Assembly (NCBI GenBank): GCA_003008705.1
Contig: PDUO01000136.1
Coordinates: forward strand, 10,888 to 32,497
DNA length: 21,610 bases
Direction: 5' to 3'
Origin: Pezicula radicicola
Lineage: Eukaryota > Ascomycota > Leotiomycetes > Helotiales > Dermateaceae
Below are positions 11,260-19,884 of the stretch, one piece after another. The position numbers were made by a program, and so were the translations under genes. The number at the start of each line of letters is the position of its first letter. Positions within the stretch are counted from its first letter, which is position 1. The notes beneath the pieces are model-generated. The model ran no database searches, had not been told where the DNA came from, and worked only from the letters and a program-made list of their open reading frames with translations.

Positions 11260-12625
11260 AGCCGACTCAAGAATTGCATGAGCATTGGTTCCTCCATAGC
11301 CGAAGCTGTTGACTGATACACGCCGAACAGCATTTGGCCATGGGATAAGTTTGGAGGGTACCTGAAAAGGTCAGACACGCCAGGAAGCGGACTAAGAAGT
11401 AGGAATACCTGGATTTTCCCCTCGCCCAGCGGAAGATCCTTCCTTGGGTGAAGAAAATCCGTATTTGGCGGGATGACACCCTTTTCAAGCATAAGAACAG
11501 CTTTGATCAGACCAGCTAGGCCGCTAGAGCTTTCCAGATGTCCTATGTTTGATTTGATGGAATCAACATATAAATCAGACACTCGATCTCTTCCACAAAA
11601 CACTCTGCTGAGAGCATTCAATTCTGCCAGATCGCCTGCTGCAGTACCAGTACCATGTGCCTCTACGTAATCGATGGTGTGAGGATCGAGGCCACACTCG
11701 TTGTATATGTGCCGCTGAAGCTTTTCTTGCGCTTCCTGACTTGGTAGAGTAATCCCATTCGTCTTACCATCTTGACTGACTGCAGTATTACAGATAACAG
11801 CCCGGATATTGTCACCTGCACTTATAGCATCATCAAGGTGCTTCAAAAGAACGGTCACTACCCCTTCTCCACGACCGTATCCTAAGCCTCTCTCATCGAA
11901 TGAAAAAGATCGTCCAGAAGCATTCAGCATACTATGCAGTGTAAGCAAAGGCCGAAAGGTTAGGTTCTGGTTACATACTGCATATTGCTCAGTCCAATCA
12001 TGTGATCAGGGTTCAAGATAAGATTCACCCCAGATGCTATGGCCATGCTGGATTCTCCAGCTTGTAGACTCCGACATGCTTGATGGAGTGCAACCATACT
12101 ACCAGAACAACCAGTGTCCATAATCATCGATGGCCCTTTGAAGTCAAATGTATATGAAATTCGGTTAGCTATAATAGCTTCACCACAGCCTGTTGTATGA
12201 TATTTTGGAATATCAAGGGTATCTTTGTAAATATTACGATCATAATCCCGGGTAAACGTAGCAGTATAAACTCCAGTCTTGGAACCACGAGCAGTTTCCA
12301 CGGGAATACCAGCATCCTCAAAAGCTTCATATGTCGTCTCCAACAAGAGCCGTTGTTGCGGGTCCATTGCAGAGGCTTCGATAGGTGATATTCCAAAGAA
12401 AGAGGCGTCGAAAGCGCCAATGCTCTTTCGACTGATGAAGTGACCACCGCGATGATCAGTGGTACCTGGATTATCTGGGTTCGGGTGATAGAAGGCATTC
12501 TCATTGGATCTCTCGGCAGGAACTGATGACCAGGCATTTCGGCCCTCACTAATAAGCTCCCACAGACATTCCGTATTTTCGACGTTCCCAGGAAGACAGC
12601 AACCAATGCCTATGATGGCGATTGG
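11260..12625 (-). other. PKS ketosynthase (KS) domain
   Basis: Catalyses decarboxylative condensation. Visible motifs are the active-site Cys in DTGCSGSM (residue 180), the first His in EAHGTGT and the second in KSNIGHLE, then NSFGYGGTNAHAIL at the C-terminal edge. Two 47-bp introns interrupt it. The first splices LSNM to MLNASGRSF through a phase-2 codon. The second is phase 0 after KIQ and restores the NSFGYGG motif. No lesion is seen within this domain. Confidence 0.93.
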
Positions 12626-12646
12626 GCAGGGAGTTTGGCGGGCCAT

Positions 12647-13426
12647 GAGTGAAGTAGATCTTGAGGATATCGAACTTCGATGATAAAATTTCAAGTATGA
12701 TAGAAGGAAGGCTTAATGACTGGGACTTTATGTTTTTGTTCGCACCTACTGTGATCTTCAACTGGTAGCTGACATGCGAGGCTTACCACGTGAGGATTCG
12801 CTGCAACTGTTCAGGAAACGAAGCTCTGTGGATATACACTCTCAAACAGGCTTCATGCCCATCTGACAGGGCATCGCACGAGCAACGCCATAGAACGCTG
12901 GAGAACGTTAATTACTAGTGGGATTTTCTCAGAATCATCGAATGATTCTACAATCTCACGTTTACCGCATTTGGCGCATTTAATTTACCTCAAGGATGAC
13001 GGCCAGGATTTCCCTTAGTTCGGGGGTAAACGCCGGATTTGGCAAGGCAAGAATAATTGATGCATTCTAGACAACAGGAGCGAGCTGCAGCCCTTGCGCT
13101 TACACTGCAGACCATTTATGAAATTCATCTTGTACTGTATACGCAAAAGAAAGCTACTTAACCTTGTCATTTTCTCATGCATATATCTATGCAAGTAGTA
13201 TACTTTTACATAAACTAGTCCCATTCTAAGCAAACATCGTAACTGTGCTTCCACTGGATTTTTGCCTAGTAGGCCATGTTATACGAACCACATTTTCATT
13301 GTCATTGTTTGGAGTACTAAGAAGTCAATCAAGTGATGAACGACATGAAAACAGGTTCCCATGTTGTATTAGAGCCCGGATAGAAAGCCCGGCCTTTTCA
13401 ATCCCAAACCTCCCTCGATGGCCTCG
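12647..13426. promoter_or_regulatory. PKS upstream region and dioxygenase 3' flank
   Basis: A 780-bp gene-free interval upstream of the PKS start and downstream of the dioxygenase stop, since both genes run on the minus strand. It should hold the PKS promoter. A CACGTG E-box lies at 12787-12792. AT-rich runs with TATA-like words occur near 13180-13215, but I cannot assign a transcription start. No coding remnant was found. Confidence 0.5.
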
Positions 13427-14174
13427 TCACATTGCTTCTACAGGCGTTGTCTTAGTGAATGGCGCCGCGAATCCATACATACTCGTCCCAGCGTTGTAGT
13501 CTTCTCCTTCGACGCGCTCTACAAAGCTGTTAGCGAAGCTGCGGATTCTGACATTACGGCTGGCGCCGGGAATGAAACCGACCATGGTCTGGAGGAAAGT
13601 ACTTCCTACGATGCTCGTAGTAATTCCGACGAAGATCCTCGCCATCTTCTTTAAAGTTGTAGGTGGCGAAACAAGCCGCGCGCTGGGAGCTTGTCGAATT
13701 CGGGCCTGACCGGTGTGCCATAATGGACCCAAAAATGAGAAAGTCACCTGTCCTGCTTAGCGTCTGGTCAACACAGTATGTTGAACAGTACGGATTCATT
13801 ACCTGCTTCAGCTGGAACCTTAACCCACTCATGGCTCGCCTCCCAATCTGGGTCAATTTGACCGTTGTTGACCAGCGGAACATCCATTTGTGAGAGCCCG
13901 GAACCACCTCCAGACACCCGTTTTCCGCGGTCTGGGCATCTATTGTGACCATGATATTGGTGTGAATAATATTCCCCATATGATTGTACGCTGGCGCATC
14001 CAGGTGGGCTCTAAAGCCGTTACCACCGGGAAGCTTGTAGTTGACCTTGTCCTTAAACAACACCAGCTCCTAAGTTGTGTTCACACCGTCAGCCTTTTCA
14101 CCCTCATTTTTAACTTTTATTCTACCAAGACGTACTTTTCCGGTCAGTGTCTTAAGTAGAGTCAGAAATATTTA
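13427..14174 (-). pseudogene. Phytanoyl-CoA dioxygenase (PhyH) family gene, frameshifted and 5'-incomplete
   Basis: A non-haem Fe(II)/2-oxoglutarate oxygenase that would hydroxylate a cluster intermediate. The metal triad is visible: HLD in FRAHLDAPAYNH and the distal His in FGSIMAHRSGPN, with the following Arg (SSQR) for 2-oxoglutarate. Inferred exons: 14174-14136, 14069-13803, 13747-13579 and 13526-13427. Introns are 14135-14070, 13802-13748 and 13578-13527, all GT..AG, and they rejoin family-like sequence each time (KLPGG, EAGDFLIFG, DYNAG..YGFAAPF). A one-base deletion at 13887-13889 (an A lost after GSHK) shifts the frame; the shifted frame continues as VPLVNNGQIDPDWEASHEW. The first exon opens with an in-frame TAA (14172-14174), a likely former CAA. 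About 100 N-terminal residues expected for the family cannot be found before the neighbouring gene. Confidence 0.82.
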
Positions 14175-14234
14175 CTGTAAAATGCCATGCCCCCCTGGAA
14201 CTCCACTTACAATACTTATGTGCTGTACCTCCGT

Positions 14235-14249
14235 ACCCCGAAGCGGGGT
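14235..14249. promoter_or_regulatory. Inverted repeat ACCCCG-AAG-CGGGGT, possible Zn2Cys6 site
   Basis: A perfect 6-bp inverted repeat with a 3-nt spacer, containing CCG-N3-CGG. Everted or inverted CGG triplets are the known half-sites of fungal Zn2Cys6 regulators, which often control metabolite clusters. The site lies between two divergent cluster genes about 200 bp upstream of the reductase ATG. Binding is inference; no regulator gene is in the window. Confidence 0.35.
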
Positions 14250-14384
14250 CAATGATTCAATGGTCGATTCTCTCTCCCCTCCTCTTGGGAAACCACCGGT
14301 CGAATCATCCGATTGGTCTTTTGGGTGAGTTGATTTGGAGTGGTTGCATTACCTCCACTAGGTAATTGCACCTATCCATTTCAC

Positions 14385-14410
14385 CTCATCTCATCTCATC
14401 TCATCTCATC
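14385..14410. repeat. CTCAT pentanucleotide repeat in reductase 5' leader
   Basis: About five head-to-tail CTCAT units lie some 36 bp before the reductase ATG. Pyrimidine-rich leaders of this kind are common just upstream of fungal start codons, and the run is a simple microsatellite. Confidence 0.8.
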
Positions 14411-14445
14411 ACATCCCAACTACTGTACTACAATCGACGAACAAG

Positions 14446-15631
14446 ATGACGGCAAAGCATCGAATTATTCTAGGTTTGATGAATATCGGCCCTGACCCTG
14501 CCAAGGGGGCAAGAATTACGTCAAAGGATGAATTCGCAAAGATTCTTGATTTCTTCCAGGGTCAAGGATTTAACGAGGTCGATACAGCCCAGATGTATCT
14601 TGAAGGAGAGCAAGAGTGCTAGACGGGAGAGATGAACTGGGCCGGCCCCGGACTCAAGCTTGAGACTAAGGTAGGAACCCAAATCGCCATCGATGTTACA
14701 AAGATTGACTGATTGCCTTCATAACAGCTCTATCCCAAACCACCTCTGATAACCCATAAATCCCTTTCATTACAGCAGAACCTGGATGCATCGTTGCAAT
14801 CGTTGCGTTCGGAGTCAGTGGATATATTTTATCTCCACGCACCCGATCGTACTACTCCCTTTTCAGAAACTTTTCAAGAACTGGACTCTTTGCACAAAAA
14901 TGGTCGGTTTAAGACCTTGGGATTGAGCAACTTCGCAGCCTTTGAAGTGGTAGAAGTCATGACTCTGTGTATGGTACACAACTGGGTACGGCCAACGATA
15001 TACCAGGGTATGTACAACATTCTGAGTACGTTCTAGCCTAAGCAATCTTGTGGTCATTCTCTTTCTCTTCTGACCAACTTGTGCAGCTCGGGCAATTGAG
15101 CCGGAACTGATTATTGCCTGCAGAAAGTACGGCCTAGACATTGTAGCGTACAATCCGTAAGCTTTCAGATCCTAATCACGCTCTAGATTGAGTTTATAAC
15201 GTTTCGGCAGACTTACAGGGGGACTGCTTACCGGGAAGTACCGCTGCGTCGAAGACTTCGACACAGACGGCCGGTTTATAATGAACACCGACCAAGGGCG
15301 TCGATATCGCCAGCGGTACTTCCGTGCCATCTATTTCGAAGTAATTCAATTGCTCGAGCGGGCTATTGAGCTATACTCCATTTCGCTCGCTGAAATCTCC
15401 ATCCGGTGGCTGTTTCATCATTCACAGCTTAGGATGGGAGGACAATCCAAGGATGGTAGGGACGGAATCCTGATTGGAATTTCAAGCTTCGACCACCTAT
15501 AGAAAAATCTGAAGTTTTTAGAAAACGGACCCCTGCCTCAGGAGATCGTACAGGCTGCAGAAGACTCCTGGCAGTTGGCCAAGGTGAACTACCCAAACTA
15601 TTGGCATGGAGAGCTTAGTTGTTACTCCTGA
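14446..15631 (+). pseudogene. Aldo/keto reductase, AKR7 (aflatoxin-aldehyde-reductase-like), two in-frame stops
   Basis: An NADPH-dependent carbonyl reductase with a TIM-barrel fold. Start ATG 14446. Four exons: 14446-14670, 14728-15025, 15087-15156 and 15211-15631; the three introns (57, 61 and 54 bp) are GT..AG and all junctions keep frame, giving 337 residues, normal for the family. Motifs: LGLMNIGPDP at the N-terminus, catalytic Asp and Tyr in DTAQMY (residues 46-51), the Lys at the end of exon 1 (LETK), the His in FYLHAPD, then LGLSNF, RPTIYQGMYN, RAIEPELIIACRKYG and NPLTGGLLTGKY. TAG 14620-14622 falls where homologues have an aromatic residue, so TGG to TAG is likely. TAG 15500-15502 falls in HL-stop-KNLKFLENGPLP, probably a former CAG. 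Sequence beyond it remains family-like to TGA 15629-15631. Confidence 0.87.
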
Positions 15632-16143
15632 TCCAGTGCGTTCAAATAGATGAGTTCCATACCGTCTACATCGTAGGTAATTAAATCTATGATGACCTAA
15701 ACATATTTGCGAATTCTAAATCATCGTAAATGTGCATCACCTGCTGCGAATTTCGGGATACGATTGAAACGTCCGAGGTCCCCTAAATGCCAAAGCGCTA
15801 AAGGTCAAGCGATAATTGACAAATATCTTCGTCGGCTAATCTTCCGAGTTTCCCGCTTTGCTTATTAGCGTCCGAGATATTTAATGAATAGGTAGGTAGA
15901 TATATATAGTTTTTAGAAAGATTTTCCAAAAAATCAATTCTAATTAATAAAAATCTATTGATCAAAATTTTATATATATAGCATATTTGAGATTCTTGAA
16001 TTTGACGTTATATATTGATTCTAGTTGTTTAGATACAGATCTAGAAGTCGGCCTACCTTAGGCATATACGAGTAAATTCGCTTAGCATTTTCTTTGATTG
16101 CTACGTGATTTGTAGAACTACTTCCCGTCACAGATGATGATCA
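15632..16143. other. Convergent intergenic region with AT-rich islet
   Basis: This gap lies between the 3' ends of the reductase (plus) and aminotransferase (minus). The part from about 15890 to 16020 is AT-rich with TATATATA runs, suggesting a small, mutated repeat insertion or a 3' flank. GC-richer words around 15760-15870 do not form a reading frame. I see no gene. Confidence 0.5.
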
Positions 16144-17701
16144 CTATAGATTCTCTTGCAAACCCACCCCGCCGAATTCCTTTATAAATGCTTCGTAGAA
16201 AGTAACAATACGCTCAATCCATTCCGAACCCGGGGTTAAGAACGAGCACCTAATGTGCCAGCCCCCGCTCTGCGGACTATATACTGACCCCGGTTGCATC
16301 CAGCATGCGGGACGCATAAAATGCATCTGGGTCTTTTCCCTCTTCTCTAGCTACCTCGATGGCGGCTGGTGGAAACTCGATTGCAGGGAAGTGAAACATA
16401 CAACCACCCGCCTTCTCGCAGCGGATGCCCTCCATCCGATTGAAGGCCTCGCACAGCTTAGCCGACTGGGACTTGAGTCCGCCAATGATAGCGTCTCGCT
16501 CCGTCTTGTACAAGGAGTAGGATGGAGACCCTTCGACCGGAGGATTAACTACCAACTCGACGAGGCACTGCCCAAGTACAGGCGGGCACATGGTCATCGA
16601 AGCGTACCTGAAGATCTGGGCCACCACATCCGGGTCGAACCCTGCCAGCTCAACGTAACCGCCACGGTGACCGCCCTCGCCCGTGAAGCCCTTTGACACA
16701 GAATTCAGCGACGCAACTTCCAGATTGGCGTACTTCTCGGGGTCTTTGGCTTGTAGATCGCGAAGGCCGTGCTTAAATGAGTAAAAATGACCGACATAGG
16801 TGTTGTCCTGATATACTTCATCTGCGATGACGGCGAGTTTATGCTCGGCGGCAAATCTCAGCACGTCGCGGATGTCATCCTCGGAAAGTGAAGCCCCCGT
16901 GGGATTGCCTAGGTTAATGACCACAATTGCTCGCACGTCCATACCCGCCGCTTTGGCGAGGTCCAGATTCAACTTGAGATTCGAAACATTGATCATCCAG
17001 AATTTTTCCTTGTCCAGGAAGTATGGAACACAACGCGAATTGAGCATAGAGATTGCTGTGTTGTAGAACGGATATGTGGGAGTTGGGACGAGATGCCCGT
17101 TTGCGGCTCCGAGCATATGATATTCAACAGAAGGTTGATTCCGGACGACGCACCGGCTGTAAGGAAGATCAACGATGGATCGGAGGGTAGCCGTCACGTC
17201 CTAGTGTGAATTAGTGATGCTCTATGAGCGCGAGGGGAAAATGTAGACCGTCGACATACGTTCAATAAATCCAGCTACGCTCTTTCGAACCGCTGGAACC
17301 CCCTGGCTGTTGCTGTATATACCGACACCACCGCACTCGCGTAGAAGCCATTGGGAACGTGCAATTGCATCGGGCTGATAGCCCAGCTCTTTGATCAGCA
17401 AGTCGTTCCTCTCGATCAATGGCGGATGTTCCAGCAGGCTTAGCACCTGTCGGAAAAATGTGATTGGCCTTTGGCCAACCAGCTGAGGATTGCCGAGGTT
17501 GGCGTTGACGACCTGGTCAAAGGGCAAAGATCCATCTTTTGATAGCGTGGGCAGTCCGTTGGCCATCTTCATGAGATGAATACGGTAAGCTTCCGCTTTC
17601 GCAGCAAGTTCCCCGCCCAAGACATACTTTGCTGCCCGCACGTGCGGCTGGATGTGATTGATATCAAGTGCGCGGAGCCGAGGGGTAGTACTTGTATTCA
17701 T
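16144..17701 (-). pseudogene. Alanine-aminotransferase-like class I/II PLP enzyme, three small frame-breaking lesions
   Basis: A fold type I transaminase of the alanine/glutamate aminotransferase family. It would move an amino group from an amino acid onto a keto acid, possibly a polyketide-derived ketone. Start ATG 17701-17699; one intron, 17201-17259 (GTATGT..TAG, phase 1), joins FIE(R) to RDGYP. Motifs: ANLGNPQ near the N-terminus, NLGNPTG, IADEVYQDN and the PLP lysine in SVSKGF, with HIRCSFLTPGSEW near the end; stop TAG 16146-16144 is followed directly by TGA. Lesions: one base missing at about 17184-17187 (after DGYP) and another at about 17090-17092, so SDPSLIFLTAGASSGINLL is read in a third frame. 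A deletion at about 16286-16293 then removes part of the VPGSGFG-type segment; it ends in CCGGGGTC, consistent with a 17-bp loss between 8-bp direct repeats. Adding 1+1+17 bases gives an open frame of 506 codons, matching family length. Confidence 0.85.
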
Positions 17702-18191
17702 ATTCGTACTAGATGGGAATGGAATTAGTGAACAGGTGGGTTTTATCGAGAGAAAAGGGAAAGTCTATTACTCTTCTACGAGAGAAAAGTTGAATTTATA
17801 TTATTATACTACAGTAATTACATTACTCTAAAATGACCGGCCACGCCGACAGTTGCCTTCCTGGATTGCCGCCTGTGGATCTCCTTAGCCTGTTGTGGAG
17901 AGCAATCTTAACTACTTTGAGAAGTACCCTGAGATGTTATATCTTATATTGAATGTTTTATGCCGGGATATTTCAACTTCAAGCAGGCAAGTGTGGCCGG
18001 TAAAATGAACAGCAGGTTTCATGAAATCTTGAATAAACTATAAACAAAATATCTAAAGAAGTAAAAGATTTAATTTTAAAATTAAATTTTTTATTAAAAT
18101 AAAACAACTTGTCTAATTTAAGATGATATATATAATAATCTAAAAAAATAACGGTAAATACCTCCCCCCTAGTTTGCCATTTTACCCTAGC

Positions 18192-18213
18192 ATACCCCCC
18201 TATAGGGGGGTAT
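18192..18213. repeat. Perfect 22-bp palindrome (C6-TATA-G6 core)
   Basis: ATACCCCCCTA followed by its exact reverse complement, with no spacer. The C6/G6 runs stand out in an AT-rich islet, next to another C-run (CTCCCCCCTAG, near 18169). It may be the terminus or centre of a decayed element, a protein-binding palindrome, or a cruciform-prone site. Confidence 0.8.
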
Positions 18214-18915
18214 ACGAGGCCGAAAAAATAATCTAATTAAAAACTTGCTATCTATTTTCCTGACCAGGGACTGTACTTGTCTCCAATATCTTGATCCTGT
18301 TACAGCTCCTGCGGGCTAAGTAAAACGTGATAGAGATTGTTGTGTTGTCGTGTGATGTAGCAGTTCTCAAAGGGGCAGGTTATATTTTACCTTTGTATTA
18401 ATCAGGAATTGCTATCTGATTTATGGCGGGGTGGGGAGGGGGCTCGGGACATAGCCAGGACAGCGGAGATCCATTTCAGTTAAATGCCACGTGATCCGTC
18501 ATCTTTGCGGGTCATGACATCGGTTGGTTTGTGATTAAACAGGTATTGACCATCCCAACCTTTGAAGTTGAATACTCGCCTGCCGAATCGCATCTAATGT
18601 CTCTTCTTTCCAGGCATAACAGACGTGATACTGCTGCCATTGGACTCTAAGAGGTATCTAACATGCAACGAAGGCCGAATGCAGCGGAGCACAGAGTATC
18701 GACTCCTGCGACGAACCCGTCGCTCTAGAGTGCGAAATTCATGACATGTGGACTCGAGGCGCCGCTAGGAAGCCGGAAAATGCAATTGCTGGTGTCATTT
18801 CCAAACATAGAGACACTCATTCGGGCGGTTAGTAGCCCCTTCCCACGACGGTGGTGTCTATACTGGGATTAAGACTTACCATTCGCAGACTTGTATAATT
18901 TCAGTCGTCTGTGCT

Positions 18916-18958
18916 CGCCAGAGCTCGTAGGCTCTGGCGGGATTTGACCTCGAATCCC
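18916..18958. repeat. Two adjacent hairpins, tRNA-like on the minus strand
   Basis: CGCCAGAGC (18916-18924) pairs with GCTCTGGCG (18931-18939) around a 6-nt loop. Directly after it, GGGATT (18939-18944) pairs with AATCCC (18953-18958) around TGACCTCG. On the minus strand GATTCGAGGTC loosely resembles a pol III B-box, and CCACT..AGTGG further upstream could be a second arm. No full cloverleaf with a 7-bp acceptor stem can be drawn, so I do not call a tRNA. A tRNA-derived SINE fragment is possible. Confidence 0.4.
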
Positions 18959-19011
18959 ACTCATTACAAGCCTCAGTGGATAGACCGATACCCTCAGATC
19001 TAAACAACTAG

Positions 19012-19617
19012 GTCAAGAAATCGGACTGGTACCGCAACTGGTTCGAGAAGCAGTATAACGGTGTGCTGTATGTGGTCGGACCGCCGAGCTCCGAGACGAT
19101 ACTGCTGGCCTGTAAAATTCTCCGACTCCTAAGAGCGAATGGCCATCGAGTCCTCTCCTATGCGATTGGGGAACGAGGCCTCGATGATGTATCGACAAGG
19201 AACTTGTTCTGCTCGCTCTGTCAGCAGGCTCTTCTAGCGTTTCCTCACACAAAACACGCATCGCGACTGTGCAACTGGATGCTCAACGAGGGCACGTTTT
19301 CCAGAGAAGCATTCAGTAGACTTCTGTGCTCTCTTTTATCCTCGAACTCTGGCGACCCTGTGTTCTGCATCGTCCATGGGATCGGCCGCTTGACCCCCGA
19401 GTCGCAGGAGACGATACGCCAGGATCTTGATCTTGTCAGGTCGTACACACAAAAACCGTTCAAGCTCTTGCTCACTGGCGAATCTCTCGGTGAATGGGAC
19501 AAGATGCAGCCGCCATACAAGGCTCTCCACTTCTACGAGGCGCAACTTCAACAATCGGAAATGCAGCGGCTTGCCGGGACAAGATTGGCAACCTTGGCGC
19601 AAAGAAGGCCGGTGTAA
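19012..19617 (+). pseudogene. NACHT-type STAND NTPase fragment, N-terminal part, degenerate
   Basis: An open frame runs from just after an in-frame TAG (19009-19011) to TAA 19615-19617. WFEKQYNGVLYVVGPPSSET lies where NACHT proteins have W.....GVLYVVGRPGSGKST, so the Walker A lysine and glycines are lost. FCIVHGIGRLTPES occupies the Walker B position without its acidic pair, and FKLLLTGES matches the sensor-1 strand (ILITSRP). These are fungal NLR-like proteins, linked to self/non-self recognition. No ATG is convincing upstream. I infer a relic because the P-loop is ruined and later parts of the protein are scattered in other frames downstream. Confidence 0.5.
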
Positions 19618-19633
19618 GGAAGCCAAACCCCAA

Positions 19634-19870
19634 GAAACAATTTTCTTTCTCATCGGAACCTGACCAGAACCAACCAAAATCCCCGTCCACAAAGAAATAG
19701 TAATTCATCACTCTCCAGTCCTCCGTGAAGCATTCAAAAATCCATTCGCCGACGGCCAGACGCAGACTGATCTCCTCGACGAGGTACAGCCTGCTACTTT
19801 TCAACTTCTTCTCCAATGGTTCTACAGAGAAGAGTTGATCATTCCATCTTTACAATCCAAAACTCTGCGA
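19634..19870 (+). pseudogene. BTB/POZ domain fragment
   Basis: In a frame different from the NACHT piece, ETIFFLIGT, then TGA (19661-19663), then PEPTKIPVHKEIVIHHSPVL and PATFQLLLQWFYREEL read as the core of a fungal BTB domain (the usual pattern is VHKE.....SPVLKAAF...GQTQTY...F..L.QWLY). The fragment lacks the rest of a normal BTB protein and runs into a 10-base A tract (19872-19881) and then unrelated sequence. It appears to be inserted into, or fused with, the NACHT relic. Confidence 0.6.
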
Positions 19871-19884
19871 CAAAAAAAAAAGGG

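Larger units (their letters stand above)
3544..12646 (-). pseudogene. Highly reducing polyketide synthase with C-terminal carnitine acyltransferase domain, inactivated
   Basis: A type I iterative PKS that would build a reduced polyketide from malonyl-CoA. The start is ATG 12646-12644 (MARQTPCPIAIIGIGC); the longer frame upstream begins at a TTG. Introns, all GT..AG: 11932-11978, 11362-11408 and 6190-6241. Domains in order: KS (Cys180 in DTGCSGS), AT (FTGQGAQW; Ser651 in GHSSGE), DH (HVVDGLVIFP), a degenerate methyltransferase, ER, KR, ACP (FGLDSL) and cAT (EHTMLDA). Reconstructed length is close to 3,000 residues, as expected for this architecture. Lesions: a frameshifting deletion near 9655-9668 between AT and DH, and in-frame stops TAG 9134-9136, TAG 5872-5874, TAG 3781-3783 and TAA 3625-3627. 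The cAT frame continues past the last two stops to TGA 3544-3546. HR-PKS-cAT enzymes (for example Tv6-931 of Trichoderma virens) release product by acyl transfer to an alcohol. The product here is unknown. Confidence 0.92.
14175..14445. promoter_or_regulatory. Divergent intergenic region between dioxygenase and reductase
   Basis: The interval lies between the last recognisable 5' dioxygenase sequence (minus) and the reductase start (plus). It could act as a bidirectional promoter, and it may also contain the lost or unrecognisable N-terminal dioxygenase exons. On the minus strand a perfect donor GTAAGT (14210-14205) and an acceptor TTTACAG ending at 14175 would define a 36-bp intron, short for fungi. 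It contains a CCG-N3-CGG inverted repeat and a CTCAT pentamer run, annotated separately. Confidence 0.45.
17702..19011. other. Gene-free region upstream of the aminotransferase
   Basis: A 1.3-kb interval that should contain the aminotransferase promoter near 17702-17850. The part from about 18040 to 18240 is AT-rich with a striking palindrome. The rest (18240-19010) has normal composition, but I find no frame resembling a protein. A CACGTG E-box lies at 18488-18493. Two adjacent hairpins lie at 18916-18958. Confidence 0.5.

Noticed and set aside
12647..12694. PKS start at 12694 (48 bp upstream)
   Set aside because: The codon there is TTG; the first ATG in frame is 12646, directly before the conserved KS N-terminus.
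13015..13254. Small minus-strand ORF in the PKS upstream region
   Set aside because: Low-complexity peptide without family features, in a probable promoter/3' flank.
13554..14063. Dioxygenase as a single 169-residue protein
   Set aside because: It begins at GTG inside an exon, reads through an intron (13748-13802) and uses the shifted frame after the lost A, producing non-family sequence in the middle.
3625..15502. TAG/TAA reassigned to glutamine (alternative nuclear code), which would read through most stops
   Set aside because: The reductase TAG at 14620 falls at an aromatic, not glutamine, position, and separate frameshifts and deletions break the genes anyway. No filamentous ascomycete is known with such a code; RIP explains the pattern better.
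18901..18975. tRNA gene
   Set aside because: Arms are present but no 7-bp acceptor stem or standard 7-nt T loop can be formed.
19472..19816. Minus-strand frames over the NACHT/BTB relic
   Set aside because: The plus-strand frames show NACHT and BTB motifs; the minus-strand peptides show none.
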